From the NCBI RefSeq assembly GCF_035046485.1, contig NC_085138.1, positions 329,340,129 to 329,404,128 of the forward strand: 64,000 bases of DNA, written 5' to 3'. Positions within the stretch are counted from its first letter, which is position 1. Each line of letters begins with the position of its first letter. Origin of the DNA: Aedes albopictus. Taxonomy: Eukaryota > Arthropoda > Insecta > Diptera > Culicidae. A program made the position numbers and the translations under genes. The notes beneath the pieces were generated by a model that saw nothing but the letters and a program-made list of their open reading frames with translations, did no database searches and was not told the origin of the DNA. This document shows positions 10,270-21,204 of the stretch, piece by piece.

Positions 10270-13200
10270 TACATCGATGAACTCCTTTTGGAATTTTCCA
10301 TAGCTTCCTTCAGTGATTCTAGCATGGACTGCTCCGGAGAGATTTACAAGAATTTCTGTATGGGTTTCACCAGATATTCCTCCGGGAATTTCTCCTGGGA
10401 TATCTTTAGAAGTTCCTCCAGTGATTGTTCCAGTGCTTCTTCCGATGATTCCTCCAGGAATTTCCAGGAGTCCCTTAAATCATTGTACAAACATTCTTTT
10501 GGCAAAGATGAGCCAGCCTTGGCCTGCAAATCTCTTCAATAAAGATAATAATAAATAATAACATTCTATTGGCAGTTCATCCAAAGATTCCAACAATAAT
10601 TCGTCCAAAAATTATTGCAGACGTGGATGCCTTATTTTTTTTTTCCTACAGAAAATTTATCAAGAATTTGTTAAGAAAGCTTTCCTGGGATTTCCTAAGG
10701 AATTCATCATGGGATTGCTTACGGGATTCCTCTAGGTTTTCCTTCAAGCATTCCTCCAAGGATTCACCCGGGAATATCTTCTGTGTTTCTTTCAAAAACA
10801 ACTCCAAGAATTATTTAAAAGAATCCTCCAAGGGTTCCCCCAGGAACATTTTCTAGAATTCCTTCAGGAGTTCTTCTTGGAATTCTTTCAGAAACTCCTC
10901 CAAAAACAATCCAATAACTTCCTCAAGGAACTGTTTAGAAATTCCGCGGAATGCTTCCAGGAATTGCTTCCAGGATTTCTCCTGGGGTTTCTTCACGAAC
11001 TGCTACAGGGATTCCCCAAGGAGTTCTTCCACGAACTCTTCTTAGAATTCCTTCAGGATTTCTCCAAGGATACCATCTACAATATCTTCAGAAATTTTTA
11101 CTGGGATTTCTCCATGAATTTCTTCAGAGATTTCTCTACGAATTATTCCAGAAATCGTCTGGGAATTGTTGCAGTGATTCCCCTCAAAATACATCCAAGG
11201 ATTAATTCAGAAATGCGTATAGAGATTTCTCCAGAAATTCCTCCAGAAATTTTTCTAGAGATTCCTCCACGAGTATTTTTAGAGATTCCTCCGTAAATCT
11301 CTACGGATATTCTTCTAGGATATACTCCAGGGATTCCTCCAAGAATTTCTTCAGGGCTTAACTCGGAACTTCCTTCTTTGATTCTTTCTGGAACAACTTA
11401 TTTTAAACATCCTCCAAAGATTCTCCCAGTTACTCCAGCAACTTCTCTTTCTATTTTTTAAGGAACTTTTTAAGGAATTGATTCAGTACTTCCTCCAGGA
11501 ACTGCTTATGGATTCCCTTAGTAATTCCCCTTAAATTTCTTCCGGGTTTCCTTCTGGAGTTTCTTCAGAAACTCTTCTAAGGATTCCTCCCGAATTTGTT
11601 CAAGAGCTCCATCTGCGATTTCCTAAGGAATTACTTCTGGTATTCCTATACGAATTTCCTGAGAGATTCATCCACGAATTTCTTCAGGAACTCCTTCAGA
11701 AATTACTCCAGAAAATCCTTCAGGGATTCCTTGAGAAATACTTCCAGGATTTTTTCTAGGAATACCTTCTGGAATTTTTCCAGAAACTCCGTCAAGAAAT
11801 CTTCCAGTATTCCCTCCAGGAATTGCTACAGGTATTCCTCCAGGGCTTGCACTAAAACTCCTCCAGGAACTTTTTTTAGTGATTTTTCCAGGGGTTTCTT
11901 CAGAAATTTGTTCGAGGATTTCTCCAGGAATTCCTCCAGAGATTTCTCTTGAAATCCCTCCGGAAATTTCTCAGGCAATTTTTTTCGGAAATTTCGCCCA
12001 GAGCTCCTCAAGAGATTCCCCCAGAAATTCATCCAGAAATTGTTGAAGAAATTCTTACAAAGATTCCTCCTAGAATTCCTTCAAGGATTCCACCAGCAAT
12101 TCCCAAAGGAGAACCTCCAGCAATTCCTCCAGGCATTCCTCCAGGATTTTATCCAGGAATATCTCCAAGAACTATTCCAGGAAATTCTTCAGGAATTACC
12201 CGAAGAATATCTTCCAGCGATTTCTCTAGGAATTGATCCAGGAATTGCTCCTGCACTGCAAATTTTGTTTGCTGGTATTTTATTTTTTTTGTGCTGATTA
12301 AATTCAGCAATACGAATTTACTGAGTATCAGCAATGATTTTTCAATTTGCTGAGCCAGCAATACCATCAGATTTTTCAGATTTTTCAGGGATTCCTCCAG
12401 GGACTTCTTTAAAAACTTCTTCTAGGATTCCCCCTGAGATTCCTTCAGGCATTCCTTCGAGGATTTATCCAAGAATTCCTCCAGAAATTCTGCTGGAAAT
12501 TCCTCCAGGATTTTCTCAAGGGATTTTTCAGAAATAGCAAAATAACAGAATAGAAATAGAAATCTCCCAGAATTTCTCTAGAAATTCATCCAGTAATTCT
12601 TCCGAGAACTTCTCTTAGAGATTCCTCCAGAAAATCCCAAAGAAATAATTCTTGTAATTCCTCCAGGTATTCCTTCAGGATTTTATCCAGGAATTTCTCC
12701 AGGAATTGCTCCTGGACATCTTTCAGAAATTATGCCAGCAATTCCTCTAGATATTTCTCCAGGAATTTCTCCCGAGATTCCATCAGGAATTGCTTCTCCT
12801 GAAGTTTCTCCAAAGATTCTTCCAGGAAATCCTCTAGGGATTTTTTCATAAATTCTTCAAGAATATTCTCCAGGAATTCCTTCAGGAATTTTTCAGGGAT
12901 TCCTGCAGGTATTCTACCAATGATTTCTTCAGAGATTCCTCCAGGGATTTCTTCACAAATTTCTTCAAGGATACACCCAGGGATTCCTTCAGGAATTCCT
13001 TCGAGAATTTCTCCAGGAACTCCACCAGCACTTCCGCTAGAAATTCCTCCAGGGATTCTTTCAGAAATAGAAAAATAACAGAAATAGTAGCAGAAATCTC
13101 TCAGAATTCTTCTGGAGATTCCTCTAGATATTCAACCCGTGATTCTTTCATGAATTCCTCTAGAGATTCCTCCAGAAATTTCCACAGGAAAACCACTAGG

Positions 13201-13830
13201 AACTCCTCCATTTATTCCTCCGGGATGTTATCTAGGAATTTCCCCAGGAACTTCTTCAGGAATGCCTCCAGGAAATACTCCAGGAATTTCTTCCGGAAAT
13301 CCTTCTGGAATACTCATGGCATCCTTCAGGAATTATGCCAGCAATTGGTCCAGGAATTTCTCCTGGAAATCTCAAGGGATTTTTTCAGAAATTTCTCCAG
13401 CAATTTCTCCCAGAGTTTCTCTGGATATTTCTTCAAGAATTTCTCCCGGAATTCCCCTAGGGGTTGTTCCAAGAATTCAACCAAAAAGTTGCTCAAGGAA
13501 ATTCTCCAGGAATTCCTGCTGGGTCTAATCCAAGAATTCCTCTAGGAATTACGCCAGGAATTTGCTCAGAAGTTTCTACAGGCATTCCTTCAAGGATTCC
13601 TTCATAAATTTCTCTAAGATTTCCTCTAGGAATTTTTAAAAAGATTTCTTATGAAATTTTACTACGGATTCCACCCAGAATTCCTCCAAGGAACCCTCCA
13701 GAAATTTATCTAGATTTTCTTCTAGGATTTCCTCATGGAATCTCTTCAGAAACTTCACTAGGTATTCCTCCCATAATTTATGCAGGAATCCGTACAGGTT
13801 TATTTTCTGAAATTTTTAAGGAATTCCTTC
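10270..13830. repeat. 3.5-kb core of 12-bp-period satellite
   Basis: Units close to ATTCCTCCAGAA or ATTTCTCCAGGA follow each other at 12-bp spacing with frequent substitutions and indels. Twelve is a multiple of three, so frames stay open and encode monotonous four-residue repeats (IPPE/IPPG in one frame, SRNS/SRDF in another) on both strands. These frames are not genes. An ordinary piece at about 12250-12370 interrupts the field. Confidence 0.8.
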
Positions 13831-14259
13831 TCAAATGACTGATGGTATTTCAATCGGATATTTTTCCTTCTTTGAGCATGAGCTATTCTTTCGAGTTATG
13901 CTGTTATGGAGATTCGTTGCCATTACAGCTGATCAATGTGATCAGAGATTTTTCCTTCTTCTAAATATATGCTCTTCTTGGGAGAAATACTGTCATAGTT
14001 ATGTAGGCGATCAATAATGCAAACTTTGGCGCGGAAAAACAGTCCTAACGCTTTCCGATTTCGAACATAGTAACGGAAGCATGTTCGTCCAATGAAACAT
14101 CAACCAATGAGCGGTAGTGTGCGTCAAATGTCAAACTCAGGCAAAACCAATGCAAGTGTCAGGGCTGAGTGGTCGGCCAACTAGCAAATTTTCATATAGA
14201 TCATTATATCAGTGTACGATATGAATAATTAGAGTGTTATGTCTGTTAGTCTGTGATGT

Positions 14260-14425
14260 TAGTGTTGCCTTTAGGCTCGCATAACTGCCTTTAGGCTCGC
14301 CGTTTGAAAACTAGTCGAATCATTATTTCAGCCTTATGTTATTTCAGATTTTTGACATTTTCAGCCTTTTGTGATTCAGCCTTTCGTAATTCAGCCATTT
14401 GTTATTTCAGCCTTTTGTACCGGGT
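14260..14425 (+). repeat. Short tandem motifs CCTTTAGGCTCGC and TTTCAGCCTTTTGT
   Basis: CCTTTAGGCTCGC occurs twice (about 14269-14300). It is followed by about five imperfect copies of ATTTCAGCCTTTTGT up to the start of the right arm. They lie inside the giant fold-back element. Confidence 0.65.
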
Positions 14426-14439
14426 TACGTACAGGAGAT

Positions 14440-15360
14440 CTAGACCAAAACCTTAGACGTAAGAGTTTAGTACCAATCAATCTAGAGCACTACAGCAGCT
14501 CTCTATGACGCATACAGCAACTCTCTGACGCATATAGAGAATTCTAGAGAGTCTTGTAGAAAAATAAAACTTATCTGATCTAATAACAAAAGATCCGAGT
14601 CAAATGCAATGTCGTAAGACGGTACTACCAACAAATCCAGAGCACTTTGCTGAAGACTGCCACCATCTAGGATGCATGCCGAGAATAAGAGAGAGTCATG
14701 TAGAAAACAAAGAATATCTAGATCAACAACAGCAGATCTAGACCAAAACAGAAGACGTTAAAGTGTAGTACCAACCAATCCAGGGAACTTCACCAAAGAC
14801 TTCAACCATCTAAGATGCATAACGAGAATGCTAGATTAATTTAGAAAAAAAACTTATCTTGATCAATTACAGCAGATTTAGATCAAAACCGAAGATATAA
14901 AAGTGTAGTACTAACCAACCCAGAGATTTTTGTCGAAGATTTCAACCCTCTAGGATGTATATTGAAAGTTCTAGATAATCATATTGAAAAACTTAACTTA
15001 TCTAGATCAACTACAGCAGATCTAGATCAAAACAGAAGACGGAAAAGTGTAGTACAGACTAATTCAGAGATCTTTGCCGAAGGCTTCAACCATCCAGGAT
15101 TCATATCGAGAAAACTTGTGAGCCATATAGAAAAAAAACTTGTCTAGATCAATTACAACTGATCTAGATAAAAACCGAAGACGTAAAAGTGTAGTACTAA
15201 CCAATCCAGAGAACTTTGCCGAAGACTTCAACCATCTAGGATGTATTTCGAGAGTTCTAGAGAGTCATATAGAAAAATAAAACTTATCTAGATCACTTAC
15301 AGCAGATCTAGATCAAAACCGAAGACGTAAGAGTGTAGTACCAGTCAATATATAACACTT
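14440..15360 (+). repeat. Right-arm subrepeats of ~142 bp
   Basis: About six and a half tandem units. The landmark GTAGTACCAACCAATCCAG or a close variant lies near 14468, 14630, 14767, 14909, 15050, 15192 and 15338, so most spacings are 141-146 bp. The units also carry GATCTAGATC and CTCTAGGATG blocks. They are inverted relative to the left-arm units. Confidence 0.75.
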
Positions 15361-15875
15361 TGCTGAAGACTCCAACTCTCTAGGATGCTTATCAAGGGCA
15401 CTGGAATATTTTCTGGTCGAGAGCTGCGTTTATTTGTGGCTAGGGATGTTCAAGATAGCTATGCAAATCTCATACTACCTCTACATTATGCCTTTTCAAA
15501 ATATATGCCGATTTCTAGTCATTTTTCGTGGTCACCGCTAAAATTTAGCATGCAAATCGAAAATTATGAGGTTTTTTAAAAACGTTCCTGACTCACGCTA
15601 TTCTGGGGGAAAAACGAGCATCCCTAGAAACATATTTTTTGAAGAAAATAAAAGAAGAAGAGTTGGGTCGAAGATCCCTGAAAAAAAATTGAGAATCGGT
15701 TCACAGGCGGCTGAGAACGAGCTGTTCAAAGTTAAAGTTCCCACTTTTTTCTGATCACGGTATTCCGCGTAAAGTTTTTTATCACGGTATTTGGAGTGTT
15801 AATTGAAGGACTTTCTTTACCACCCATTGCATGAATTTGCACATTGTGTGGCAAGCACAATGATACCCCAGGGTT

Positions 15876-16262
15876 GATAATCCTCCTCGAAATCAAAAGA
15901 GTTTTGCAATATTCTCTAGAGCGGTGTTTTGCTCCTGCCTCGTCGCGAGGGAGCGAACGAACCCCAAACAGAGAGGCAATAGAAACTGAGCGAGGAAGAG
16001 AGGAACGAAAAAAGAGCCGATGATTATTTCGGGTTTTTGAGTGCGATTTTTGCCTCGAGAGTCTTTCTGTGTGTGAGTGTGAGTGGACGTGAGTAACACA
16101 ACAAGCAATTATGAGTATTGGACGAACTCCTCGCTGCGCGACAAGCTCGCGCTCGGTGCTGTTGAGGATTTGCGTTGTGATTTCTGAGTTTTATTTTTAT
16201 TCCTCATAAAATATCCGAAACCGCTTCCTCATTTTCTCGCGAGGGAGTTACTGTCAAACCTG
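15876..16262. mobile_element. Possible small insertion in the SINE head
   Basis: This is non-SINE sequence between two Feilai pieces. Its ends are imperfect inverted repeats: GGTTGATAATCCTCCTCG at the left, and the complement of GGTTTGACAGTAACTCCCTC at the right. About 75 bp of the expected SINE is missing here, so this could be a replacement instead of a clean insertion. Confidence 0.35.
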
Positions 16263-16329
16263 GCCTTAACTACTAGGCTAACTGGAGACCCCAGAATTAA
16301 CTAGGCTAACTGGAGAAAGGAACTTCAGG

Positions 16330-17024
16330 AATAGTATTCTAGTACTATTCCTTAAATTTCTGTAAGAGTTCAATTAGGGCTTCAAAGAGTTCTAATAAAA
16401 CAAATGGCTTCAAAAGTTTTTACGACGTAAAGTTTATAACCAGAACGAAAACAACTCCAGTAAAAATGTGAAGATTGTAATCGTATTTGATGAAACTCAG
16501 TTTTGTAATAGCTAATTATTACACTTTCAGCAATTTATAAATCGATAAGCTGATATCATATTAGGTGTAGAATCATTTCCTGAGGCGAATGTAAAATAAT
16601 TGTATTATAAACGCACTTTTATTGCAATTTTCGTCATTCTGTCAACACAATTTTGATTTAGTAATATATCTAAAGCAAGGAAAAAGTTTTTGAGGAATTT
16701 GATGAACGGGTTTGATCGCAACGCGTTCGTTCCCAATCTGTAAGTTTTTTTCAATATTTTTAAAATTATTTCTTGAAAATGAGCACTATAGTTTTGATAT
16801 AGAGGTGAATAAATCTATACAAATTTTCAGTACGCATGTGATTTCTGTCCATTTTTTTCTCGGTTTGTCCCACTATGCGTCCACCGTCACTGTTGTTCCC
16901 AAGCAGCCGCCGTCACAGCCAACGCGGCTTCCATTGTCGATTCGCTATACCACTGACAGGGTTCTCCTGAGTGGTCCATACCCACACCCAGTCAGTAGGA
17001 AAGCTAAACGGGTGGGAACTAACG
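16330..17024. other. Unassigned stretch before an assembly gap
   Basis: AT-rich sequence followed by a GC-richer piece (16860-17024) that is open on the plus strand up to the gap. There is a GTAAGT at about 16740, but no convincing exon could be assembled around it. No family is recognised. Confidence 0.25.
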
Positions 17025-17047
17025 NNNNNNNNNNNNNNNNNNNNNNN
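17025..17047. other. Assembly gap (23 N)
   Basis: A run of 23 undetermined bases, the same length as the other gap at 39435-39457. Confidence 0.99.
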
Positions 17048-17230
17048 AATTAGCAAGTTCTTTAACATTTGCTTCGCTCTTACTAATGTTGAATTCTTTT
17101 TTATTTTTTTACAGGTAAGCTGTATTGCAATGTATTGGCGCGCCTTGATAGAATAACATATTTTGTTATTTAATATGCCACATCTAAATCGCCGTTCTAA
17201 TTATAATTACGATAGGTAAGTTCATTTTCT

Positions 17231-17471
17231 AGGGCCCATATAGCCACAGCTGTAACGCCGTGGGTATCCAGGGAACTTTTCGTAAAGGAAATTTCCTTAA
17301 ATTTCTTGGGCATAGAGTATCTTTGTACCTGCACACAACAAACACATGCAAAATAATCATTGGCAGAGGAAGCTCTTAGTAAAAAAAAAAACTGTGGAAG
17401 TGCTCACAGAACACCAAGCTGCGGAGCAGGCTTTGTCCCAGTGGAGAAGTTACGTCAAGAAGAAAAAGAAG
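17231..17471 (+). mobile_element. Feilai-related SINE with a different head
   Basis: A ~241-bp insertion is flanked by AAGTTCATTTTCT at 17218-17230 and 17472-17484. The right half matches the 3' body of Feilai (CTGTGGAAGTGCTCACAGAA, then an AAGAAG tail). The left half has an A-box-like start, GCCACAGCTGTAACG, but no B box and no Feilai head. It therefore looks like a SINE that shares its LINE-derived tail with Feilai but has another promoter region. Confidence 0.7.
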
Positions 17472-17484
17472 AAGTTCATTTTCT

Positions 17485-18258
17485 TGCAAAATCATGGATG
17501 TTTTAGTTTGGAAAAGATAAATAGATACCAGAAGCTTATACTTTAGCCTCTAAAACAGTTAGTAAATTTAGTTCGACTGAATTTTTGTTGAGAATTTGAG
17601 TATTTTTTCCATATAAATAAAAATGGAATGGTGTTTCTGTGTCACGAATAGGCTCGGGAACGGGTCAACGGATCTACACCATTCTTTCAGTGTTTCATTC
17701 GTGCAGGGCTCCGACGTGTTCGTATGGAACAATAATTGGAAAATCGACCAGGAACGCACCGAAAACGATTAAGTTTGAAATTCGATTTTGCGGGGCATTT
17801 TTCTACAGAGCTACATGTCAAAAAACACAGTAGGCAGGCAGAATGACGTTTGCCGGCATGGCTAGTATCCGTATGTAACTCAAAAGATGTTCTTCATAAA
17901 GATGTTTGATGGTTTCTTAGGTAGAACCTTGGTCAATTATTTTTCATATCACCATATTCATTTAAGACCCTTGATGGAAACCTCAAATGCGACTTCCATA
18001 AATCGGCGATGGAAGAAAACTGGAAAATACTCGAATTAATGGAAGACCTTTTGATGGTGTCTATTTAGTATGCGTCGAGAGCTCGGCAGAATGCGAGAGT
18101 AAGTCTCGGCTTCGTAAAATTAATTCGCTCTCACTTGTAGTTAGTGGACACAAACAGGATTGGCTTCTAAGTCGAAAGAGAGATGAGTTTGTGAAATAGG
18201 AGTGTTCATGGTACGGCTTCGGAGTCGGTTTGGCTTTCTATTCCGCAGAACCATTACT
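17485..18258. other. Unassigned stretch
   Basis: There are short open frames on both strands near 17570-17830 without recognisable motifs. No element termini or RNA genes were identified. Confidence 0.3.
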
Positions 18259-18332
18259 TGTTCTGTGGCTTAGTTGATTAAAGCGCCGGTCTAGAAAATA
18301 CGGAGTCCTGGGTTCGAATCCCACCAGAACGC
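18259..18332 (+). tRNA. tRNA-like sequence, probably a pseudogene or SINE head
   Basis: The 74 nt fold partly as tRNA: a seven-pair acceptor stem (TGTTCTG with CAGAACG), a D stem GCTT/AAGC, and a T arm with four of five pairs around a perfect B box GGTTCGAATCC. The A box is TGGCTTAGTTG. The anticodon stem is poor (CCGGT against ATACG), and the loop CTAGAAA would place AGA, a serine anticodon. Yet there is no long variable arm as serine tRNAs have. A decayed tRNA or a tRNA-derived SINE head is therefore most likely. Confidence 0.5.
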
Positions 18333-18393
18333 GATTTTTTCACAAATTTCATCTCTCAATTTGTTAATTAGCAACATTTTGTGCCTTCCTATT

Positions 18394-18588
18394 ACAAGTT
18401 TTTCCAGTACGTTTCAGACATTCCAGCAAATCTGGTAAAATGCCAGTAAAATGGGCAATATGTGTCATTGTATACTCGATTTACTCTGTAGAGTTCTGTA
18501 GAATTCTTTATCCACAAGAAACATGCCTATATTGCCCTGTACTGGTATGTATCTGCTGGTTTTTCGAAACGTAATTTGGAAAAACTTG
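18394..18588. mobile_element. Small inverted-repeat element (MITE-like)
   Basis: Imperfect inverted termini run CAAGTTTTTCC, then TACGTTTC, then CCAGCAAATCTGGTA and GGGCAATAT. The same order appears in complement at the right end. It is about 195 bp, without coding content. No clear target duplication was found. Confidence 0.55.
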
Positions 18589-18639
18589 AAGTTGGAAGAC
18601 ACCTAACTTATTCAGAAAGTGCTCCTCCTCTCTTGGAAT

Positions 18640-19435
18640 TCAAATATTGTTTTTCAAAAGTACGTCCCGAATTTATCGAATCCCTAGAAGCATTTATGGA
18701 GCGTCTCTGAAGATCCTCAAGATCTTCGTGGCTAAATCTCTCAAGGAGTTGCTGTAGGAATTTCACGACGAATTTCTGGAGGAATCTCAGAAGTGCTGGA
18801 GATATTTCTGAACTAGCCTCTTGGATCAATCTCTGGATGAATTCCATAACTGGTATCTTGAAGAATTCTAGGAAATATATATGAAATGAAAGCTGGAAGA
18901 TTTTCTGAAGCTATTCTTCAAAACTTCAGAACGGTAGATGAATTCGTGGAGAAGTTCCTGGAAGATTTGAGGTGGATTTTTTTAAATCTCTGGATGTGTT
19001 CCTAAAAGCAATGTTTGAATGAATTTCTGCAAAATCTCTAGAGGAGCTCCTGGATGATTTCCTGGTGAACTCTTTGCAGCATATCTTGGAGGACTTCTTA
19101 GTAAAGTTTGTGGAGATATACCCGGAAGAACCTTCGGAGTCTGGAAGAGTTACTGGAAGAATTTTGGGATTAATTCCCAAAAAACGATTCTTGGAATCTT
19201 GAAATGAATTCTTGAAAGGATCTTTGAAGGAGTTACTGCATCCTTGCAGAATTTATGAAAGGATGTCAGGAGCAGTCAATTAGTATGTTTAGGAATTTCA
19301 CAAGAAATCTCTGCAAGAATTCTTGGATGAATCTGTAGAAGAAGGAATGTTTGGAGGAATCCTGGAAGAATCTCTGGGAAAATTCTTAAAGGGATCTCTA
19401 AGGGAGCTCATATTATTCTAATTGATTCAGATTTT
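18640..19435. repeat. Degenerate 12-bp-period repeat
   Basis: Repeated GAATTTCTGGA / GGAATCTCTGGAAG motifs. The minus-strand frames at 18608-18847 and 18926-19180 are satellite translations. Confidence 0.65.
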
Positions 19436-19439
19436 CTCC

Positions 19440-20377
19440 GTATTGTGGCGATAGTAGTATGCACAAATGAAACGTTGATTTCTGGCGATTCTAATAAGTT
19501 AAAAGTTACAGCAAAGATAGCCATTGTGTCTCAACTTTATGTCTTGGTATTTAATTTTATCAAATACATTTTTCAGATTAACTATTCAGGGGTGCACAAA
19601 ATATCTATAATCCCAGGTCAGAGGCAATCGACAATAATTTGGTCGACGTTGTTCCTCAAACAATTCTCAACCAGTCAGTAGTGGCTACTACCAGATGTAA
19701 ATATAGAAATGGAAACGACCATACCCAGACGATGAACATTGACCTCAATAGACCCCAAACACATCCGCCCATCCAACATCCTCCTTTCGCTTGACCCGGG
19801 CACGCCATTATCAGGTCAGAACCTCCGCCGATTCCAGTAGGTAGTGGACCACGCGGAAGAGCGATCGAAACAAAATTCTTCTCTTCCTCCTTGCTTTAAT
19901 TCTCTGCGCGCACCATCCGAAGGCTGTTTTCGAAAATCATCTAAGTGATCCCGAAAAACGCTCACTTCCTTCGCTCGCCTCACCTCGATCTTGCGCCCGA
20001 CTTGGTACTCCCATTTTTTTTTTAAAGTGTGAGCCTCCAATCGATGGGTAGTTAATTCATGCCCATTTTGAAAGCGAGCAATGGGTCAGTTTTCCCTGGC
20101 TTGCACACACCTCCGCACTTTCCCACACATTTCCACTGGTCGGTGCGGGCGGTGGTGGCTGAACCAAAGAGTTCAGACTTGGCTCATTACCCGCTCGCTC
20201 GCTCCACTCGCTGCCGCAATTATCCTCCGCCCGTACCCGCGAAGGCATATACCATTGCCAGCAGAAATCCTTAATCATCTTCCACATCCGACTTACTCGA
20301 TCAATTGCGATCCCTCGACGGGGTTCATGAGCCTAAGAACAAGAACTGACTTAAAGTGGTAGAAACAGCGTAAGAAC
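19440..20377. other. Host-like GC-rich segment, no gene established
   Basis: From about 19690 the composition shifts to GC-rich, non-repetitive sequence. No transposon hallmarks are present. Several short frames overlap on both strands, but none has convincing features. It may be intron or flanking sequence of the candidate exon immediately to the right. Confidence 0.3.
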
Positions 20378-20572
20378 TTACATCCGCTTAAACGCGGGAA
20401 GATCACAGCCACCCATCATTCTCACCCTGCATCCGTTGTTGCTGTTGTAAGTACCTATCTTGCCTGGAGGAAGACCGAGCTTCGGCGTGGTGGACGGCAG
20501 GAATGGGATATTCCCGACGCGAAAGACGCCTAGGCATGCACCGAGGTACAGGAAAGCGATCATCTTCAGCAT
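20378..20572 (-). CDS. Candidate first coding exon of a secreted protein (weak)
   Basis: The minus-strand frame starts MLKMIAFLYLGACLGVF, a short basic start followed by a hydrophobic run that looks like a signal peptide. A Pro/Thr-rich segment and two cysteines follow. A TATA-like motif lies about 300 bp upstream on the same strand (about 20870-20875). Possible splice donors occur near residue 37 (an AG/GCAAG type) and after residue 49 (AGG/GTGAGA), so the last residues may be intron. I found no second exon and recognise no family. The chance of a spurious frame in GC-rich DNA is substantial. Confidence 0.25.
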   Translation of the reverse strand: MLKMIAFLYLGACLGVFRVGNIPFLPSTTPKLGLPPGKIGTYNSNNGCRVRMMGGCDLPAFKRM

Positions 20573-21200
20573 TCCGTTCCCACCTAATCCGGTGTGGTGG
20601 GCAAAGAGGGGGCCCGTACTTTAAGTCGATTGACATCCCTCCTCGTCGGTCGTTGTTTTTTTTTACCGGGAAACACACCGGTGCATCTTCGCTGATGGAC
20701 CGGCTGCAACACCACGGTGCAGCAGTTGGGAGTCTGCACTGCTGCGCAAATTCCTTTCCAACTCAGTGCTCGCATTCCAGTCTGCCACAGAGCACAACGG
20801 CCAGCAGCAGCAGCAGCAGTCAACCGTCTCACGTCTCACTACGTCTACATCAATCTCTCTTTCATCCGTCTTATAGGGTACTTGCAGTTGCAGCATCCAC
20901 GCCGCAGAAGAAAACCAGCCAGTCAGCTGGTGAGCGCGTGGACGAATCAAGGCACACCAAGTCACACGAGAGCGAGTCTGGTCTCGCCGGGGTGCAAGAA
21001 TGATGGACACTGACTGACCTGTCCGGATAAGTGAGTGTACTGGGACCAGCTGCTGGTGCATAGTCTGGATTAACAGAGAGGTCGTCGAAAGAGATTGACC
21101 TTAAACTTGACACGTGATGGCAGAGCGGAAGTAGAAGATTTATCGGACGTGAGCCCTGGATGTCACTTGTCGGGTTAGTGGAATGCAAGAATGTACATAC
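20573..21200. other. GC-rich segment with CAG run, possible 5' flank
   Basis: It contains a short CAG/CTG run near 20804-20820 and a TATA-like element on the minus strand near 20870-20875. Open frames occur in nearly all frames, as expected from composition. It may be the promoter and 5' leader of the candidate exon at 20378-20572. Confidence 0.25.
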
Positions 21201-21204
21201 ACTC

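Larger units (their letters stand above)
8843..15798. mobile_element. Giant 6.96-kb TTAA-flanked fold-back element
   Basis: The element starts and ends with the same 18-bp inverted terminus, CACTCCAAATACCGTGAT, flanked on both sides by TTAA inside a split Feilai SINE. Joining the two flanks at one TTAA restores the uninterrupted SINE order, so the boundaries are firm. The arms are inverted copies: 8843 to about 9860 on the left, about 14430 to 15798 on the right. They include an almost identical 64-codon frame in each arm and variable numbers of ~142-bp subrepeats. Between them lie a LINE fragment and 3.5 kb of satellite. No transposase frame is visible. TTAA duplication is typical of piggyBac-type mobilisation. 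The arm design recalls Drosophila FB elements. Confidence 0.85.
8725..16315 (-). mobile_element. Third Feilai-type SINE, split by a 7-kb insertion
   Basis: The tail half (8725-8842) stops at TTAA, and the next part of the same SINE resumes at 15799. The outermost head piece is at about 16263-16315. The outer flanks carry the same 11-bp repeat AAAGGAACTTC at 8714-8724 and 16316-16326, showing that these pieces were one insertion. It was later interrupted by the 8843-15798 element and, in the head, by a ~390-bp segment that replaced part of the promoter region. Confidence 0.85.

Noticed and set aside
10270..13830. Long open frames of up to 139 codons in the satellite
   Set aside because: They have monotonous four-residue composition, occur on both strands and arise from a 12-bp period; they are not genes.
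10270..13830. CRISPR-like regular repeats
   Set aside because: The units are 12 bp, contiguous and degenerate, without spacers, and the genome is eukaryotic.
16735..17160. Host exon-intron structure around GTAAGT and an acceptor-like TTTTTTACAG
   Set aside because: The frames are short, the gap prevents continuity and no protein similarity was recognised.
18259..18332. Functional serine tRNA
   Set aside because: The acceptor stem and B box are good, but the anticodon stem is broken and there is no long variable arm.
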